This document shows positions 1 through 7,340 of a stretch of DNA of 64,000 bases, piece after piece. The notes beneath the pieces were generated by a model. It was not told the DNA's origin, did no database searches, and saw nothing but the letters and a program-made list of their open reading frames with translations. Every line of letters begins with the position of its first letter. The stretch's first letter is position 1. A program made the translations under genes and the position numbers. The DNA is from CAZAQV01 sp964487255 (GTDB taxonomy: Bacteria > Myxococcota_A > Polyangia > Polyangiales > CAZAQV01): NCBI GenBank assembly GCA_964487255.1, contig CAZAQV010000016.1, forward strand, positions 1 to 64,000, written 5' to 3'.

Positions 1-392
1 AAATTCCGCTACTCAATCCGAAGGGGCAAAATCAACCTGTCGAGGAACTAGTGGGCTACGCCAAACGAACGCTTGAAGAGGCGAAGGTGCTAGCTCAGCG
101 CGAGTTCAAGTCTCGCCTCGTCGATCGCTATTCTTCGGAGCAGATCCACGCCGTGCGCGAGCACATGCTTGTTGCGGCTGGCGACCCTGTAGCCGAATCG
201 GGGCAGCAAGTTGGCGAGGCTGTTTCGATCCGAGACTACTACCAGTTCGAGATTTATAGGCCCCAAGACGATTGTCCTTATGTTGAAAAGATCTACGCCC
301 GAATCCTCGTTCCAAGGGATCGGTCAATCGACCGCGTCTGGATCAACTTCGACGTTCCAGTTGAACCCTACGAAGGATCCCTTTTCTCCTGA
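1..392 (+). CDS. C-terminal part of an unknown protein, cut by the window edge
   Basis: The reading frame is open from base 3 to a TGA ending at 392, so this is the 3' end of a gene that starts outside the window. A GTG at 51 is in frame, but the frame stays open upstream of it and there is no Shine-Dalgarno in front, so I do not take it as the start. The visible ~129 residues are hydrophilic and mixed-charge, with an amphipathic stretch (TLEEAKVLAQREF) followed by a likely beta-rich part (YYQFEIYRP, YARILVPRD, VWINFDVPVEP). I recognise no family. There is no signal peptide or membrane segment in the visible part. Confidence 0.5.
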   Translation, partial: IPLLNPKGQNQPVEELVGYAKRTLEEAKVLAQREFKSRLVDRYSSEQIHAVREHMLVAAGDPVAESGQQVGEAVSIRDYYQFEIYRPQDDCPYVEKIYARILVPRDRSIDRVWINFDVPVEPYEGSLFS

Positions 393-503
393 GTTCAGCA
401 CAGTGGCTTTGACCAATGAAGCTCCAGATTTAACCCTCCCTCTGTCCCTGGGATCCAAGCGCACTTGATCCCACCGCCCAGTCGCCGATTGGACAAACAC
501 GTC

Positions 504-542
504 CCGTGTGTAGACCGCTCGATTCAATCCACACGGTGTTTT
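504..542 (+). terminator. possible terminator of the first gene
   Basis: A 7-bp inverted repeat, CCGTGTG (504-510) and CACACGG (530-536), is followed by TGTTTTCC. The loop is long (19 nt), so this is only a weak candidate. Confidence 0.22.
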
Positions 543-625
543 CCTCTGGGGTGGACGCTTTCCGGATAGCGTCGTCGGGTTCTGAGTCGCCACCCATCAG
601 TGCACGTGCGATGCCAGGTTTGCCT

Positions 626-650
626 TGCCTAAAAGCACCGCGCTTTTCGG
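626..650 (-). terminator. possible terminator downstream of rng
   Basis: The inverted repeat AAAAGC-ACCGC-GCTTTT (631-647) has A/T-rich stem ends that give a short U-tract in either direction. It lies about 95 bases past the rng stop. The stem is only 6 bp, so support is weak. Confidence 0.28.
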
Positions 651-741
651 CGTTGCAAATCATGTGATGACGCCGCTTGGCGTTGGGCTGGCGTTCGAAA
701 TTGGCGTTGGAACGGGCTTATACCGACACGCTCACCAATCG

Positions 742-2265
742 CTAGGCCCCACTGAGGTCGAATTGTTCGATGTGATAGTCGCTGTGCGGTTCGAGTTGGA
801 TGCGGCGTTGGAACTCGTTTTGCGCTTCCTCGAGCGCCTCTTTTTCCTCGCGGCCAAGCATGTCGCAAACCGCAGGATGGGCGCGCACGCGGATGCCGTA
901 CCCGGCAAGGTAGTCCTTGTCGCGGCGAATCTGACGAAAAATGTCGCGGCAGACGCTGCGTTTGGAGCGAAGTTGGCCGGTGCCATCACAGTAAAAGCAC
1001 GGCTCAAACACGGTGCGCCCCAGTGACTCGCGACTCCGTTTGCGCGTCATTTCGACCAAGCCAAAATCGGAGATGCGCACCGTCGTGGTTTTCGCTTTGT
1101 CTTTCTTCAGCTGCTTTTGAAGTTCGCGATAGACCTTCTCGCGGTGGGCCGAGCGGTCCATGTCGATGAAGTCCAGCACGATAATGCCACCGATGTTACG
1201 AAAGCGAAGCTGCGCGCAGATCTCTTTGACCGCTTCAAGATTCGTCTCAAGGATTGTGTCCTCCACGTTCTTGCCGCGACCCGTATAGCGACCGGTGTTC
1301 ACATCGATCGCGGTCAAGGCTTCCGCGCGATCGATGACGACGTGTCCGCCCGAAGGAAGGCCGATTTTTCTCGCTAGACCACGGTCGATTTCGTCCTCGA
1401 CGCCGTATTCGTCAAAAAATGGTTCCGATCCCTCGTACAGCTCAAGATCGCCTGCTCGTTCGGGCAAGAACATCTCGACGAAGGCTTTCAGGCGTTCGAA
1501 CTGTTCGCGATCGTCGATGACAATCTTTTCGACTTCGTCGGTGAGCATGTCACGTGCAGCACGGATGATGACGTCGGGCTCTTCGTGAAGTACTGACGGC
1601 GACTTCTTGGTTGCCTTTTTTGCCTTGAGGGTCTCTTCCCAGGTGTGAACGAGGTAGCCAATGTCGGCCTTAAGCCGGCTCTTGGTGAGGCCTTGGCCCA
1701 TCGTTCGAACGACGATCCCGCCTTCGGGCGGTCGCAGCGTGTCGATGACCTCTTTGAGCCGACGCCGCTCCTGATCGTTGCCGATGCGCTTGGAGACTCC
1801 AATTTGTGCGGCTGTCGTGGGCATGTACACCACGTAACGACCGGGAAGAGAGACGTGCGCCGTTACGCGAGCGCCCTTGGTGCCGATCGGACCCTTCGAG
1901 ACCTGAACGACCAGATCTTGACCTTCGGAAAGGACCTCGCGGATGGGCGTCTTGCGCGCATTCTTCTTGTTGAGGCGTCGGTTCGACCGCGAACGGCGCT
2001 TTGTCTCTTCTTCGTCATCTGGGGAAGGCTCTTGCCCCGTGATGACGTCTTCGACATGTAAAAAAGCGGCGCGTTCGAGTCCGATGTCGACAAAAGCTGC
2101 CTGCATGCCAGGAAGCACACGCGTTACTTTTCCAATGTAGATATTGCCGACGGGACTCCGGTGAAGCGGGCGTTCTAGATAGAGTTCAGCGAGGATTCCA
2201 TCCTCGATGAGAGCAACGCGGGTTTCCCCGAAGTTGCAGTTGATCAGAATACTGTTCTTTGCCAT
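742..2265 (-). CDS. rng: Ribonuclease G/E family endoribonuclease
   Basis: 507 residues, close to the usual RNase G length and far shorter than RNase E, so there is no C-terminal degradosome scaffold. The order seen is: an N-terminal S1-type RNA-binding domain (about 35-120, RSPVGNIYIGKVTRVLPG), then the RNase E/G catalytic region. Likely Mg-binding aspartates are D321 in AIDVNTG and D365 in IIVLDFIDMD. A zinc-link C423-x2-C426 in PCFYCDGTG normally dimerises the enzyme. Residues 81-106 form a charged, Arg/Lys-rich insertion in the S1 domain. In this family the enzyme makes 5'-end-dependent cuts in rRNA precursors and mRNA. It is monocistronic as seen; the ATG at 2265 gives the canonical start MAKNSILINC. 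Confidence 0.95.
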   Translation of the reverse strand: MAKNSILINCNFGETRVALIEDGILAELYLERPLHRSPVGNIYIGKVTRVLPGMQAAFVDIGLERAAFLHVEDVITGQEPSPDDEEETKRRSRSNRRLNKKNARKTPIREVLSEGQDLVVQVSKGPIGTKGARVTAHVSLPGRYVVYMPTTAAQIGVSKRIGNDQERRRLKEVIDTLRPPEGGIVVRTMGQGLTKSRLKADIGYLVHTWEETLKAKKATKKSPSVLHEEPDVIIRAARDMLTDEVEKIVIDDREQFERLKAFVEMFLPERAGDLELYEGSEPFFDEYGVEDEIDRGLARKIGLPSGGHVVIDRAEALTAIDVNTGRYTGRGKNVEDTILETNLEAVKEICAQLRFRNIGGIIVLDFIDMDRSAHREKVYRELQKQLKKDKAKTTTVRISDFGLVEMTRKRSRESLGRTVFEPCFYCDGTGQLRSKRSVCRDIFRQIRRDKDYLAGYGIRVRAHPAVCDMLGREEKEALEEAQNEFQRRIQLEPHSDYHIEQFDLSGA

Positions 2266-2508
2266 GGCGGTGTGTTTTGTTCTTCACGGCTGAACTTCGT
2301 AAAGCCTTGCGCAGAGAGCGTGAAACAGAAAGCGCACGAGATCGCCGTGTTTGGATCGCCGCCGTACATTGATTGCAACGGCATGAGATCGTCGAAAAAT
2401 CGGTTCGATTGTAATGAAGGTATGCGACGAACAATCGCCCTTCACCAAGAGGTGTGAGGGCGATCGCAGAGCGGTGGCTGAACGGGATTCAACCCCGGGT
2501 GTCTAAGA

Positions 2509-3012
2509 CTAGTCTTTGAAGATCTTGTCGATCTGCGCTTGGACTTTGTCTTCGTCCTTGTTGCGAGCGACGGCGATCTCTTTGACGATCAGCGCGCGCG
2601 CAGTTTCAAGCATACGCCGCTCTCCGTAAGAGAGCGCCTTGTCCTGTCGTAGCCGGCTGAGATCTCGCATTACTTCGGCAACATCGAAAATCGAGCCGGT
2701 CTTGATCTTGTCCATGAAACCACGGTAGCGACGGTTCCATGTTTGGTTATCGAACGCGATGGCGCGCTCTTTGAGGATCGCGAAAATATCGCGAATTTCA
2801 GTCTCGGAGATCGGGGGACGCAGACCAACGCTTTCGGCGTTGCGGACCGGGACCATGATCTTGCGATCCGAGTCGAGGAGCCTGAGTACGTAAAACTGCA
2901 TGCGGTTGCCCGCGATGTCTTTTTCTTCAATGGATACGACTTCCGCGACGCCTTGCGCGGGATAAACTGCCTTGTCACCGACTTGAAACTGATGACTCTG
3001 AGCTGCTGACAT
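2509..3012 (-). CDS. CarD/CdnL-family RNA polymerase-binding regulator
   Basis: The ATG at 3012 (MSAAQSHQFQVGDKAVYPAQG) is preceded by AAGGA at 10-nt spacing. A longer frame to 3144 is open, but its extra 44 residues are not family-like. The 167 residues match the CdnL size. The N-terminal Tudor-like domain (about 8-65) would bind the RNAP beta subunit; the helical C-terminal domain includes the family-typical WNRRYRGFMDKIKTGSIFDVAEV. There is no HMGA/AT-hook tail like that of Myxococcus CarD, so CdnL is the closer model. CdnL proteins stabilise open complexes at rRNA and other promoters and are usually essential in myxobacteria. The gene is divergent from the H1-like gene at 3432. Confidence 0.93.
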   Translation of the reverse strand: MSAAQSHQFQVGDKAVYPAQGVAEVVSIEEKDIAGNRMQFYVLRLLDSDRKIMVPVRNAESVGLRPPISETEIRDIFAILKERAIAFDNQTWNRRYRGFMDKIKTGSIFDVAEVMRDLSRLRQDKALSYGERRMLETARALIVKEIAVARNKDEDKVQAQIDKIFKD

Positions 3013-3431
3013 GGAGAACGGTTCCTTGCTAAGAGGTTGAAAACGCGAAAAAAACTCTGTTTGCAGGGAAGCGGACGCGTCGCCATCACTTAGGGGTTGG
3101 CACCCGGTCGTCGCCCTCCTTGCTGGGCGTAGTTTTAGCTCCACATGTGTGATCGGTCAATGCGATGTACCGAAGATACTCACCAGTCGAACGATCTGTT
3201 CGGAGGTGGGCTCGGGACCCGTTTTGGGGCTGATCGGAATTCATTTGCGGTTCCGAACACATGCAGTGCCCTATATTTTTTTGCAATAATTTCATGTTTT
3301 TGTGTATTTTTTAGACGAATTCTCGCTTAAGTACACATAAGTTAGGTATAAATTATATGTTGCTTCTGTTTGACATGTGACAAGACATGACAATACAGTA
3401 CAACACATCCTGAATTCAGGAGGAGGTCCTG
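3013..3431. other. divergent regulatory region, cdnL-like / H1-like genes
   Basis: About 420 bases between two divergent genes. The left part has ordinary GC. From about 3265 to 3415 the sequence becomes strongly A/T-rich (for example the tract around 3270-3310 and 3340-3365), unlike the rest of the window. That is what one expects of a strong promoter/UP-element region and possibly of a nucleoid-protein target. The promoter for the H1-like gene is listed separately. Confidence 0.5.
3370..3399 (+). promoter_or_regulatory. sigma70-type promoter of the H1-like gene
   Basis: A perfect -35 TTGACA (3370-3375) is followed after 18 nt by TACAGT (3394-3399, 4/6 match to the -10 consensus). It sits in A/T-rich DNA. 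The start site would be near 3406, leaving a short leader with a strong Shine-Dalgarno (AGGAGGAGGT, ending 4 nt before the ATG). Confidence 0.5.
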
Positions 3432-3827
3432 ATGGCTACCAAGAAGAGAAAATCAACTAAGCGTAAGTCCGCTCCCAAAAAGAGCGCCCGTAAAGCAACC
3501 AAGCGTAAGGCCACTAAGCGTAAGGCCACCAAGCGCAAGGCCACCAAGCGCAAGGCTACCAAGCGCAAGGCGACCAAGCGTAAGGCGACCAAGCGCAAGG
3601 CTACCAAGCGTAAGAGCAGCAAGAAAAAGGCTACCAAGCGCAAGGCCAGCAAGCGCAAAGCAACCAAGCGTAAGAGCAGCAAGAAAAAGGCTACCAAGCG
3701 TAAGGCCAGCAAGCGCAAAGCAACCAAGCGTAAGAGCAGCAAGAAAAAGGCTACCAAACGCAAGGCCAGCAAGCGCAAAGCTTCGAAGCGTAAGCCCGCG
3801 AAGCGCAAGGCCGCAAAGAAAAAGTAG
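3432..3827 (+). CDS. histone H1-like, lysine-rich DNA-binding protein
   Basis: 131 residues, almost only K, R, A, T and S. After a short leader (MATKKRKSTKRK), about eight copies of the pentapeptide ATKRK follow. Three near-identical 20-residue blocks come next (SSKKKATKRKASKRK plus ATKRK), then a tail KPAKRKAAKKK. It resembles the C-terminal tail of eukaryotic H1 and bacterial H1-like proteins (Hc1/BpH1 type) and has no folded domain. The expected role is non-specific DNA binding and compaction, as inferred from composition. It has a very strong ribosome binding site and its own promoter and terminator. The repeats are visible at DNA level as 15-nt and 60-nt units, so copy number could vary between strains. 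Confidence 0.85.
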   Translation: MATKKRKSTKRKSAPKKSARKATKRKATKRKATKRKATKRKATKRKATKRKATKRKATKRKSSKKKATKRKASKRKATKRKSSKKKATKRKASKRKATKRKSSKKKATKRKASKRKASKRKPAKRKAAKKK

Positions 3828-3871
3828 GGACCCATTCGTGGCGTCCCGTTGGGGCGTAGCGTTTGACTCTA

Positions 3872-3900
3872 AAGCGCCCCATCCCGGGGCGCTTGTCATT
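3872..3900 (+). terminator. rho-independent terminator of the H1-like gene
   Basis: A perfect 9-bp stem, AAGCGCCCC (3872-3880) and GGGGCGCTT (3886-3894), has a 5-nt loop ATCCC and is followed by GTCATTT. It lies 45 bases after the stop codon. The T-tract is short but the stem is strong. Confidence 0.65.
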
Positions 3901-4078
3901 TAAGGGCTTTGTGCTTCGACGCAGCATCGGGGCTGCTGCTCCGATCTTTACGCACGTCGCATCGTTGCCCGAGACTCGAGGTAGCGATACGAGCGTATGT
4001 AAACTCTGGCGGAAAGTGATCGGATTCCTCCCGTTTTCGCGCATTGTCCGGCGCTAGGTGAAATGGTAGCCAGATGGG

Positions 4079-4969
4079 ATGGCGATTTCCGAAGTGGTGA
4101 GTTCGGTCTTGTCGCGTGTGAGGTCAGGCGATGCGGACGGATTGATTCGCGAGCTGGAAGAAGCAGGCGTTATGTTTTCCATGGACGCCGAGTGTGTAGG
4201 CTGCGCGGAAGACTACAGGGATGTCCTTGAGGAGATTTCGCAGTTTACGGGAGGCGAGCTTCGTATCGACTCGTTTCGCGCGGATGAAGGTACGCAGCCC
4301 TCCCTGATCTTCGTCGCCAATGGCAAGCAAATGCGCTTCGAGGTCGACCCTGAAACCGACTATCTCGACATCGACACACTGCTGCCACTTCTCAACCAGG
4401 TGCTAGAGGCTGATGACAAAAGGATGTGGTACGTCTGGGACGCAGAGCTCTATGGTCAAGACTTCGGAATCGCGTTTGTCACGGTAGAAGAGCGCGATGC
4501 GTTGAGGAAACACGGGCTGCCGATCGCGTCGGGCGAAGGTGCCGAACTACCTCTCGTTTTTCCCCGGTTCGCAACAATCGCCCACGTCGAGTTCGACCGT
4601 GGCGAAACAGAGGCTGAGGTGTTGATCGACGAGCTTTGTCGCCTTACGCGTGGGTTGCTTCAACCTTCAAAAGCCGAGGTCGACCCTTCGCGCGAGCGGA
4701 TGGTACTTGAGCTCCCTATCTATGGGCGCATCGAGGTGCCGACGTATGATATCAACGAGCGTGAGTACTTGTTGTCCAACAATCTCGGGACCGTTTTTGA
4801 CGACAGTTTTGAAAGCGACCCAGCGTTTGCGATCGCGACAGCGATGAACAACGTGTTGAAAGCGATCGATCATGAGAACGAGTTCTTTCTAATCGGCGAA
4901 TCGGGTTCGAGCGTCGTCTTTTTTGCCACTCCTGAGGAAGGCGAGTTGCTTCGCGATGCATACTATTAG
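4079..4969 (+). CDS. hypothetical cytoplasmic protein
   Basis: 296 residues, acidic, no signal peptide or membrane segment, family not recognised. ATG at 4079 (MAISEVVSSVLSRVRSG). It reads as two similar-sized halves. The first (1-150) carries a C38-x2-C41 pair (ECVGCAED) and ends in WYVWDAELYGQDFGIAFV. The second (155-296) ends in FFLIGESGSSVVFFATPEE. Both halves contain an L-rich helix next to a two-strand segment. The residues WYVWDAELYGQDFGIAF and FFLIGESGSSVVFF look like equivalent strands, so an internal duplication is possible. It stands alone between the H1-like gene and the scar described at 4966-5015. Confidence 0.7.
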   Translation: MAISEVVSSVLSRVRSGDADGLIRELEEAGVMFSMDAECVGCAEDYRDVLEEISQFTGGELRIDSFRADEGTQPSLIFVANGKQMRFEVDPETDYLDIDTLLPLLNQVLEADDKRMWYVWDAELYGQDFGIAFVTVEERDALRKHGLPIASGEGAELPLVFPRFATIAHVEFDRGETEAEVLIDELCRLTRGLLQPSKAEVDPSRERMVLELPIYGRIEVPTYDINEREYLLSNNLGTVFDDSFESDPAFAIATAMNNVLKAIDHENEFFLIGESGSSVVFFATPEEGELLRDAYY

Positions 4970-5015
4970 GTTTCGGAGTCGAGGAGTCGCTTGAGGCGCT
5001 CTGGTTCAACTTCAT
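4966..5015 (-). pseudogene. remnant of the 3' end of an NFACT-R gene
   Basis: Read on the minus strand, 5015 to 4966 gives RNEVEPERLKRLLDSET and a TAA stop. The intact NFACT-R gene at 6382-7332 ends LEVEPARLKRLLDSEKK and stop. The match holds in protein and DNA (37 of 43 nt against 6390-6432), in the same frame and with the stop nearly in the same place. No other part of an NFACT gene precedes it; the LysR gene begins within about 20 bases. It is therefore a displaced gene end, most simply left when the 5016-6389 segment was inserted at, or exchanged into, the NFACT 3' end. Confidence 0.7.
4971..5013. repeat. left copy of a 43-bp direct repeat flanking the LysR block
   Basis: Starts TTTCGGAGTCGAGGAG and matches 6390-6432 at 37 of 43 positions, with the first 16 identical. 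With the right copy it brackets 5014-6389, which holds the LysR gene and the small membrane ORF. Confidence 0.7.
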
Positions 5016-5033
5016 TCCGAAGTCTCCAGGTGG

Positions 5034-5924
5034 TTAACTTCGCTTCTTTCGACCGCCTGTCTGCAATGCCCGCTCGGTGAACGCTCGAAAAATTGAGCTG
5101 GCGGCCGTCAGTGGGCGACTGATGGCGTAGATCGGGAAGCGATCTTTCGCGGTTCCGACCGGGCGCGAGATCACGCCCGCGTGGGTTGGGCCGGCCGGGT
5201 CGGTCCAGGGCACCAGCGAATAGCCGAGCCCCGCTGCCACCAGGCGTAGAATCGCATCGGCGCTTGTCGCACGCAGCGTCTTGGGCGGTCGCAAACCGAG
5301 TCGTTCGAGACCCTGTGATTGGATCTCGTAGTGCGGCATTGATGCGTCGTACGCCACAAAAGTCTGGTCACACAGTGTTCGCTTGCTCGTCGATCCAAAA
5401 GCGACTGGCGCGATCAAGTAGGGGCGTGATTCGCACAAGTAGGTTGCGACGAAAGGAGCTGGAATGTTGTCTGCGAAATCGACGATGACATCTGTCTCAC
5501 CGTGCGCGAGCCGGAGAAAATCGACGCGCACATGCTCGTATACCGAGATCTCAAGCTCAGGGTGCTCGTTGATCAAAGGTGGCAAGACCCCTGACAGCAA
5601 GCCTTGCAAGACGCCCGGCGAAGTATCAATGCGTAGTGTGCCCGCGACGGCTCCATCGCAAAGTTCTTGAAGTATGTTGGGCAACGTTGAAAAGAAAGGT
5701 GCACAGAATTCGTGGAGGCGTTGACCTTCCGGTGTGAGTGTGATTGTTCCCTTGCCTGTCCGTTCCACGAGAGGCACCCCGATCTGTCTTTCTAGCGTCC
5801 GCACTTGTTTATGAACCGCAGGTTGGGTGATGCCGTAGGGCATGGCTTTGGATGCCGCCGTAAACCCCCCCGTTTTGGCAACCCAGTGGAAGCCCTCCAA
5901 TGCGCTGAGTGAAACTGTAACCAT
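5034..5924 (-). CDS. LysR-family transcriptional regulator
   Basis: 296 residues, normal LTTR length. The N-terminal winged helix-turn-helix (about 4-62) includes FHWVAKTGGFTAASKAM and the recognition helix QPAVHKQVRTLERQIG, then VPLVERTGKGTITLTPEG. Residues 90-290 are the periplasmic-binding-protein-like effector domain (GTLRIDTSPGVLQGLLSG; ETDVIVDFADN). The target is unknown. It reads away from the small ORF at 5988, a common LTTR-target arrangement, and an inverted repeat lies just in front of its start. The block carrying it is bracketed by the NFACT 3'-end repeats, so it may have been acquired. Confidence 0.92.
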   Translation of the reverse strand: MVTVSLSALEGFHWVAKTGGFTAASKAMPYGITQPAVHKQVRTLERQIGVPLVERTGKGTITLTPEGQRLHEFCAPFFSTLPNILQELCDGAVAGTLRIDTSPGVLQGLLSGVLPPLINEHPELEISVYEHVRVDFLRLAHGETDVIVDFADNIPAPFVATYLCESRPYLIAPVAFGSTSKRTLCDQTFVAYDASMPHYEIQSQGLERLGLRPPKTLRATSADAILRLVAAGLGYSLVPWTDPAGPTHAGVISRPVGTAKDRFPIYAISRPLTAASSIFRAFTERALQTGGRKKRS

Positions 5925-5927
5925 AGG

Positions 5928-5945
5928 TTATAGAATAGATTATAA
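5928..5945. promoter_or_regulatory. possible LysR autoregulatory site
   Basis: TTATA-8 nt-TATAA, an A/T-rich interrupted palindrome 3 nt upstream of the LysR start codon. LTTRs commonly bind such dyads in the divergent region. Inference from position and symmetry only. Confidence 0.33.
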
Positions 5946-5987
5946 TTAGTAACGTTTTGTTTTGGTTTGTGGGCCTACCATGGGCTC

Positions 5988-6413
5988 ATGACGAAAACGG
6001 TTGAGATAAATCCCGCTGGGACGCATTGGAGCGAGCATGCTCTGGCTCTGGCTCTGACGTGGATGTGTCGCCTTTACCTCTACGGAACGATCTGTGCCGG
6101 ACTGGTTGCGAATCGCATTCCGAGTTGCGGATACCACGACGCGCTCTTACCTGGCTATCGATGTCGTGGCTTGCTAGCTGGCAGCTTTGTGGAAGCAATA
6201 TTCGGGCACTTGAGCACGATGCTCACGAGCCCATTTCTTGCGTTCTTCGGGCCACGTGCTTTTTTCATTGTTCTGTTGCTTTGGATGCCTATTCATTTTC
6301 TAGTTTGGCGGCAGATCTCTCGATGGAGGTGGTTACTACCGCGAACGCGTCTTTGGCGCCTCATGACACAGGAAATGACAGTTACTTCTTTTCGGAGTCG
6401 AGGAGGCGTTTGA
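5988..6413 (+). CDS. doubtful small membrane protein divergent from LysR
   Basis: From ATG 5988 (MTKTVEINPAGTHWSEHAL) 141 codons run to a TGA at 6413, overlapping the end of the NFACT-R gene by 32 bases on the opposite strand. The frame has one clear hydrophobic segment (FFIVLLLWMPIHFLVW, around 103-118) and a weaker one (about 20-45), followed by a basic tail RRWRW-like stretch. There is no obvious Shine-Dalgarno and I recognise no family. The divergent position next to a LysR gene is the main argument for it. The last codons come from the duplicated NFACT 3' end, which argues for a chance or chimeric frame. Confidence 0.3.
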   Translation: MTKTVEINPAGTHWSEHALALALTWMCRLYLYGTICAGLVANRIPSCGYHDALLPGYRCRGLLAGSFVEAIFGHLSTMLTSPFLAFFGPRAFFIVLLLWMPIHFLVWRQISRWRWLLPRTRLWRLMTQEMTVTSFRSRGGV

Positions 6414-7332
6414 GGCGAGCGGGTTCGACTTCGAGCAGGATGACTTTTTCGCGCTGGACGAGCACCTGGCCGGGTGGGGCGTGGCGCACTTTACGAACGA
6501 AGCGCCGCTCGGTGTATTGCACTTCAACGGGTGACTTGTAGGCCGCGTGTTTTTGTCGCGCGTTGGAGAAGTGTACGGCGAGTGTGGCGGCGTCGAGGAG
6601 GGCCTCGGGCGGCGGCTGCCGTCTCCGTCGTAGGCGGAGGATGACGTGGCTACCCGGCGTCCCGCGGACGTGGAGCCATAGGTCGTAGGGCTTACTGTGG
6701 TGAAGCGTCAGCGCGTCGTTGTCCTTCGCGCCCCGACCGACGCGAATCTCAAGCTCGCCAGAATGGAACGAGCGGTAGGGGGCGCGCTCATCTTGCTCTT
6801 GCTGTCGCTTTTGTGGTGGGGGTTGGCGCCGTGGGACCTGAAACGTGGACCGAAGATGCTCAAGTTCGGTGGCAGACCTTGCGTTGTCGATGTGCTCATG
6901 TACGGACTGCAGACGTGCCAGACGAGCCTGCACCGTCTCTAAGCGCTCTTTGGCGATGCGTTCCGTACGCTCGAGCTTTTTCGCACGTTTGAACAACGAC
7001 TCACTTTTTTGCTGCGCCGTCTGTTCGGGTTGAAGCTTGAAACGTAGGGGTTCCGCAGGTTCTTTCCGGTAGTCGAGTACTTCGATGACTGAGCCAGGTG
7101 GAGCCGTCTTCAGGTGATACAGATTCGCAACGATCAGCTCGGCGTGTGCACGTAGCTCGTCGCGAGTCGCAGCGGCTCGCAGATCAGACTCGATGTTCTG
7201 CGTTTTACGGCGAGTTCGTTTGATCTCACGTTCGAGGTCCGTGCGAAGCGCAAGCCTCGCTGCTTCGAGTGGATCACGCCGTGCTTCGCTGTGCGACCCT
7301 TCATCGTGCGACCCCGGCGGTTCCGCAGACAT
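6382..7332 (-). CDS. NFACT-R domain protein lacking the NFACT-N domain
   Basis: 316 residues. Residues 20-150 are a charged coiled coil (RTDLEREIKRTRRKTQNIE onward). About 185-300 is the NFACT-R domain, recognisable by YRSFHSGELEIRVGRGAKDN followed by LTLHHSKPYDLWLHVRGTPG and HVILR. Full-length RqcH/FbpA/Tae2 proteins have about 550 residues and an N-terminal NFACT-N domain; here that domain is absent, and the upstream gene is a different family. The coiled coil and NFACT-R of RqcH bind tRNA and the stalled 50S subunit in ribosome quality control. Whether this short form does so is unknown. It lies 8 bases after the DUF72-like gene, so they are co-transcribed. Its 3' end is the repeat copy 6390-6432. 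Confidence 0.8.
   Translation of the reverse strand: MSAEPPGSHDEGSHSEARRDPLEAARLALRTDLEREIKRTRRKTQNIESDLRAAATRDELRAHAELIVANLYHLKTAPPGSVIEVLDYRKEPAEPLRFKLQPEQTAQQKSESLFKRAKKLERTERIAKERLETVQARLARLQSVHEHIDNARSATELEHLRSTFQVPRRQPPPQKRQQEQDERAPYRSFHSGELEIRVGRGAKDNDALTLHHSKPYDLWLHVRGTPGSHVILRLRRRRQPPPEALLDAATLAVHFSNARQKHAAYKSPVEVQYTERRFVRKVRHAPPGQVLVQREKVILLEVEPARLKRLLDSEKK
6390..6432. repeat. right copy of the 43-bp direct repeat (end of NFACT-R gene)
   Basis: 37 of 43 nt identical to 4971-5013. This copy is part of the intact NFACT-R coding sequence and encodes its last residues. Confidence 0.7.
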
Positions 7333-7340
7333 TGTCGCGG

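Larger units (their letters stand above)
393..741. other. intergenic stretch between unknown gene and rng
   Basis: About 350 bases separate the end of the first gene from the convergent end of rng. It holds two possible stem-loops, listed separately. A 77-codon minus-strand frame (430-663, starting ATG, MICNAEKRGAFRQGKPG...) is possible, but it resembles nothing I know and overlaps the proposed rng terminator, so I do not annotate it as a gene. Nothing else is apparent. Confidence 0.4.

Noticed and set aside
2470..2510. tRNA-like 3' end on the minus strand (GGGGTTGAATCCCGTTCAGC)
   Set aside because: The T-loop lacks the C of GTTCRANNC, there is no CCA and no acceptor partner or anticodon arm upstream; it overlaps the end of the cdnL-like gene.
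3416..3835. Long Leu/Arg-rich minus-strand frame opposite the H1-like gene
   Set aside because: It is the antisense image of the lysine-codon repeats; no ribosome site and a composition dictated by the other strand.
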